Source: Alphaproteobacteria bacterium
GTDB lineage: Bacteria; Pseudomonadota; Alphaproteobacteria; RF32; CAG-239
DNA: 64,000 nt
Direction of reading: 5' to 3'
NCBI GenBank assembly: GCA_017467515.1
Contig: JAFUSU010000032.1
Span: 1-64,000, forward strand
The notes below the pieces were generated by a model. It worked only from the letters and a program-made list of their open reading frames with translations, did no database searches and was not told where the DNA came from. Positions 61,264 through 64,000 of this stretch are shown here, one piece after another. Within the stretch, counting starts at the first letter, position 1, and every line of letters starts with the position of its first letter. The translations under genes were made by a program, and so were the position numbers.

Positions 61264-61379
61264 TAATCAACTTTTCCTTACACACACCATTATGAATACT
61301 TCAAAAGAAAAGACTGGATTTTTTTATAAAAATCAATTATATATAGTAATAGAGTTAATTTTATGGAGGAATAGACAAC

Positions 61380-61970
61380 ATGACTATTTCTTATCGTAAT
61401 TCATCTGTTCTCGAAGAACAGGTTAAAGCAAAATTTAAACAAGCTGATATGCAGCAAGAATATGCACGGGCTATGTTAGTGCGTTCACAAGCGCTTGAAT
61501 TAGCGGCTCAGTACGGATTGGATAAAAAGCAAGTTTCTGAAGCAGCCCTGCTCCACAATATCAGCCGCCTGATTCCGGAAACAGATTACCTGACATTAGC
61601 GGAAGAGTACGGTGCCGAAATTTTGCCTGAAGAAAGAAAAAATCCGCATCTTCTGCATCAAAAAATATCTCGCATTTTAGCGGTTGAAGAATTTAATATC
61701 AGCGATAAGGAAGTGTTAAACGCTATTTCTTGCCATACGACTTTACGTCCGTCAGCCACTTTATTAGATAAAATTATCTTTTTAGCATCAAAACAATATA
61801 CCGGAAAATCAATAAAATTTTCTTTAAATACAAAACAAAAACCTTTGGCTGAAAAAGATTTAAACGCTTCTGTCTTGAGTTGCCTGTTTAATGAAATCAA
61901 TAACAATCAAACAACAACCTGCATTCACCCTTGGGCTCAAAAAGCCCTTGAGGACTTAAAAAAGAAGTAG
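61380..61970 (+). CDS. Degenerate YqeK-like HD-domain protein (196 aa)
   Basis: Overall layout matches YqeK-type HD hydrolases (symmetrical Ap4A cleaving): EYARAMLVRSQALELAAQY, AALLHNISRLIP (about 55-66), PHLLHQKISRIL (about 89-100), EVLNAISCHTTLRPS (about 111-125) and LDKIIFLASKQY (about 129-140). Several metal ligands have changed: the opening RxxH helix has no His, the HD pair is His59-Asn60, and the Asp of the usual YLAD is Ser137. His93 and His119 remain. A catalytic role in doubt; binding or regulation is possible. SD GGAGG. Monocistronic. Confidence 0.65.
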   Translation: MTISYRNSSVLEEQVKAKFKQADMQQEYARAMLVRSQALELAAQYGLDKKQVSEAALLHNISRLIPETDYLTLAEEYGAEILPEERKNPHLLHQKISRILAVEEFNISDKEVLNAISCHTTLRPSATLLDKIIFLASKQYTGKSIKFSLNTKQKPLAEKDLNASVLSCLFNEINNNQTTTCIHPWAQKALEDLKKK

Positions 61971-61972
61971 AC

Positions 61973-61998
61973 AGGAAACTCTTTATTTCCTATTTTTT
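61973..61998 (+). terminator. Terminator of the HD-like gene
   Basis: AGGAAA (61973-61978) pairs with TTTCCT (61986-61991), followed by a T7-like run. It overlaps the lpxB stop codon on the other strand. Confidence 0.6.
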
Positions 61999-63137
61999 TC
62001 AATCAGTCTGCAGACAATGTCGCAGGCACGTTCACTCGGAGTTTGTTCGCCCATTCCCAATAAAGAACGAACTTTTTTAAATCCGTCCATTTGCTTATCA
62101 TACCAATCATCATGTTTGAGTAATCCTTGTGTATACAAACAAATATTTGACACACAGCAACGTTCTTGAAGTAATTCGGGAATAATCTCCCGCCCTAAAA
62201 TAATATTTGATAAATTAACAAATTGAATATGTAAAAATTTTTTAGCCAGCCATCCGGTGAGCGGAGAAACTTTATACCCTATAATATGGGGAACATCAAC
62301 AATAGCTAATTCCAAAGCAACCGTACCGGATGCCGCAATTGCTGCGGAGGAGGCCTTAAAAGCGTTATACCTGTCTTCTTCCGTTTCAACGATTGTTATC
62401 GGCAAATCTATATCGGCACACATATTTTTAACACGCTCAGCCACCGTTTTAACAGTTGGAATAACAAAATGCAAATCAGGATTTTTAGCCGATAATTGCC
62501 GCATACTTTCAATAAACACAGGAAGCAGTAAAGCAACCTCATTATGACGAGAACCGGGCAAAACAGAAACAATTGTTCTATAATCCGCAATGTTATATTT
62601 TTTTCGAAAAGACAAAGCATCGCCGTGAATAACACGGCTTTCAATAACCGGATGTCCGACACACACCGCCTCTAATTTATAGGGGGTAAAATATTTCGGC
62701 TCCTGAGGCAAAAGTGTTAAGAGCAAATCAACATACTTATACATTGTTTTAGCACGTTTTTTCTTCCACGCCCAAACTTGCGGAGCCACATAGTGAACTT
62801 GAGGAATACCGAGTTTTTTGCGGCGTATAAGTTTTTGAACTCTGGCACCAAAACTCCAGCTGTCTATGGTCATCACCACATCAGGTTTTTGTTTTTCCAC
62901 ATCAGCAACGGTTTTCTTAATTAAGCCCAAAATTTTAGGAATACTCGGAACAACCTCTGCCAATCCCATCACAGCCAAATCGGATATATCAAATAAAGAT
63001 TGCAAACCGGCTCTTTCCATACTCTCTCCGCCAACACCGACAAACTGAACATCAGGGTGCTTGGCTTTCATCGCCCGCATAAAACGAGAACCCAATAAAT
63101 CACCGGACGGTTCCCCCGCAATCAGATAAATTTTCAT
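61983..63137 (-). CDS. lpxB: Lipid-A-disaccharide synthase LpxB
   Basis: Joins UDP-2,3-diacylglucosamine and lipid X to give tetraacyldisaccharide-1-P. The 384-residue GT19 enzyme has MKIYLIAGEPSGDLLGSRFM (1-20), GVGGESMERAGLQSLFD (about 34-50), the VHYVAPQVWAWKKKRA stretch (about 115-130), LPGSRHNEV (about 196-204) and a GTVALELA donor-site motif (about 275-282). The ATG overlaps the lpxI stop by 4 bases (ATGA), a usual alphaproteobacterial pairing. Confidence 0.96.
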   Translation of the reverse strand: MKIYLIAGEPSGDLLGSRFMRAMKAKHPDVQFVGVGGESMERAGLQSLFDISDLAVMGLAEVVPSIPKILGLIKKTVADVEKQKPDVVMTIDSWSFGARVQKLIRRKKLGIPQVHYVAPQVWAWKKKRAKTMYKYVDLLLTLLPQEPKYFTPYKLEAVCVGHPVIESRVIHGDALSFRKKYNIADYRTIVSVLPGSRHNEVALLLPVFIESMRQLSAKNPDLHFVIPTVKTVAERVKNMCADIDLPITIVETEEDRYNAFKASSAAIAASGTVALELAIVDVPHIIGYKVSPLTGWLAKKFLHIQFVNLSNIILGREIIPELLQERCCVSNICLYTQGLLKHDDWYDKQMDGFKKVRSLLGMGEQTPSERACDIVCRLIEKNRK

Positions 63138-63976
63138 GACAGAGCCTCCCGAAATTTATCAGGATTAATTCCCATCACAAACAAACCATACTTATTTGCT
63201 AATTTAATAGTTTCTTTTTCATTGGCAATCAAACCGTTACCGGCATGTAAAACAATTCCGCTTAATCCGGCTTCTTTGGCGGCAACAACGGTTCTGTCAC
63301 CTATCGTCGGTAAATCAATGCGCATATCTTGTTGCGGTTTACGGATTTTTACCAATACACCGCCCTCCCCTTTACGACGATATGTTCCGCATCGACGAAT
63401 AAGCTCTCCTGTTCCTTCAATTCCTTCTACCCCGAGGACTAACCCTTGTTGAACGATAACCGCTTGACCGACATCAAGCCGTCCCAATTCCGTTGCAACT
63501 TGGACGGCACGTTCAATATCAGCCATTGCTTGTTTCGATGGCTTAATTTTTCCTAAAACACCTTCTCTGATTAAAATTTCAGGCATCACTTCCTGAATAC
63601 CGCGTACGATCAGCCCCTCTCCTTCGAGTTCTTTAACCAAGGCACGTAAAATTCCGTCATCTCCGATAGATTTAATTCCTAATTTGGCAAAAAAAGCTGT
63701 TGTTCTTAAATCAGGAACCAAGTCCTTAAATGACGGGCGATGAATTGTCCCGATCATAACCACTTCTTCAACTTTTTCTTCAGCCAATTTTTTAAAACCG
63801 GTTCCGGCCTGTCCGATCCTAAGCCAAATGTGCGGCACATCATCCGTAATTAAATTTTTATCGGCATTACCTTCGATGGCCACCACAAAATAATCACGTT
63901 TTTGCTCTTTACAACGTTCAATTAAAGCCTTGGGAATATCTCCGCCGCCGGCAATAATACCTAGTTTTTTACTCAT
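63134..63976 (-). CDS. lpxI: UDP-2,3-diacylglucosamine pyrophosphatase LpxI
   Basis: Hydrolyses UDP-2,3-diacylglucosamine to lipid X and UMP. The 280-residue LpxI_N/LpxI_C protein begins MSKKLGIIAGGGDIPKALI (1-19) and shows HIWLRIGQAGTGFKKL (about 49-64), SIGDDGILRALVKELE (about 101-116), a GLVLGVEGIEGTGELI stretch (about 178-193) and RIDLPTIGDRTV (about 223-234). LpxI replaces LpxH mainly in alphaproteobacteria, a strong clue to the host lineage. It is probably part of a longer lpxD-fabZ-lpxA-lpxI-lpxB run beyond the right edge. Confidence 0.95.
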   Translation of the reverse strand: MSKKLGIIAGGGDIPKALIERCKEQKRDYFVVAIEGNADKNLITDDVPHIWLRIGQAGTGFKKLAEEKVEEVVMIGTIHRPSFKDLVPDLRTTAFFAKLGIKSIGDDGILRALVKELEGEGLIVRGIQEVMPEILIREGVLGKIKPSKQAMADIERAVQVATELGRLDVGQAVIVQQGLVLGVEGIEGTGELIRRCGTYRRKGEGGVLVKIRKPQQDMRIDLPTIGDRTVVAAKEAGLSGIVLHAGNGLIANEKETIKLANKYGLFVMGINPDKFREALS

Positions 63977-64000
63977 TGAATGATACCTTAGTTAATCCTG

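Noticed and set aside
1-64000. CRISPR arrays
   Set aside because: No run of regularly spaced direct repeats was seen on either strand; the repeats found are palindromes, terminators and coding repeats.

Overview
The window comes from an AT-rich Gram-negative bacterium, most likely an alphaproteobacterium living in a host or an anaerobic habitat. Evidence: LpxI is used in place of LpxH, the hflK-hflC-htrA cluster, MlaA/MlaC, HolC and alphaproteobacterial ClpXP/Lon are present, and most starts have strong AAGGAG-type Shine-Dalgarno (SD) sites. An IscU/NifU-like scaffold paired with a GGGtGRT protein, an Fe-S L-serine dehydratase and large cysteine-rich secreted repeat proteins are best known from anaerobic gut bacteria. 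No prophage, insertion sequence or CRISPR array is visible. The placement is inference; no 16S gene lies in the window.

Layout. 0-3.5 kb: three secreted cysteine-rich repeat proteins on the minus strand, with palindromic intergenic repeats. 3.6-6 kb: lon. 6.2-9.9 kb: a plus-strand operon fliN - DUF374 acyltransferase - waaA - lpxK - MazG-like, that is a flagellar switch gene leading lipid A/Kdo genes. 10-14 kb: an orphan protein, then pgpA - U32 peptidase - cobB. 14.2-17 kb: a secreted GH24-like lysozyme and the NifU-like/GGGtGRT pair. 17.2-21.1 kb: a hexapeptide acetyltransferase, an unusual FtsK-like motor, clpX and clpP. 21.2-26.1 kb: a surface-glycan cluster (two related GT-C membrane proteins, a dolichol-phosphate-mannose-synthase-type GT2, a methyltransferase). 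26.2-27.7 kb: tig and tRNA-Leu. tig, clpP, clpX and lon keep the common proteobacterial order and strand, but inserted genes spread them over 24 kb.

27.9-40.4 kb: a lipoprotein with SHOCT-like repeats, prfC, comEC, mrp, hflK-hflC-htrA-holC, a DegT/DnrJ aminotransferase, and two related orphan proteins that lack SD sites. 40.5-46.1 kb: mlaA - mlaC - EF-hand protein, then slt with two secreted proteins that appear to share a cysteine domain. 46.2-51.4 kb: a family 4 uracil-DNA glycosylase, a TPR lipoprotein, sdaA and a GT2. 51.4-51.8 kb: tRNA-Met with a duplicated terminator around a GC-rich insert. 52-55.3 kb: marC, motA, motB and a TerC protein. 55.3-61.2 kb: one minus-strand operon rfbA-rfbC-rfbD-algJ-algI-algJ (dTDP-rhamnose plus glycan O-acetylation). 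61.4-64 kb: a degenerate YqeK-like HD protein, then lpxB and lpxI entering from the right edge.

Taken together the window is rich in envelope biogenesis: lipid A (lpxI, lpxB, lpxK, waaA), outer-membrane lipid asymmetry (mlaA, mlaC), surface glycan synthesis and O-acetylation, peptidoglycan turnover (slt, the GH24-like protein) and envelope quality control (htrA, hflKC, lon, clpXP). Motility genes (fliN, motAB) are scattered rather than in a flagellar cluster. The best candidates for something undescribed are the C-terminally anchored FtsK-like protein, the cysteine-rich repeat family, the paired secreted cysteine-domain proteins beside slt, the SHOCT-repeat lipoprotein, the degenerate HD protein and the SD-less orphan genes.
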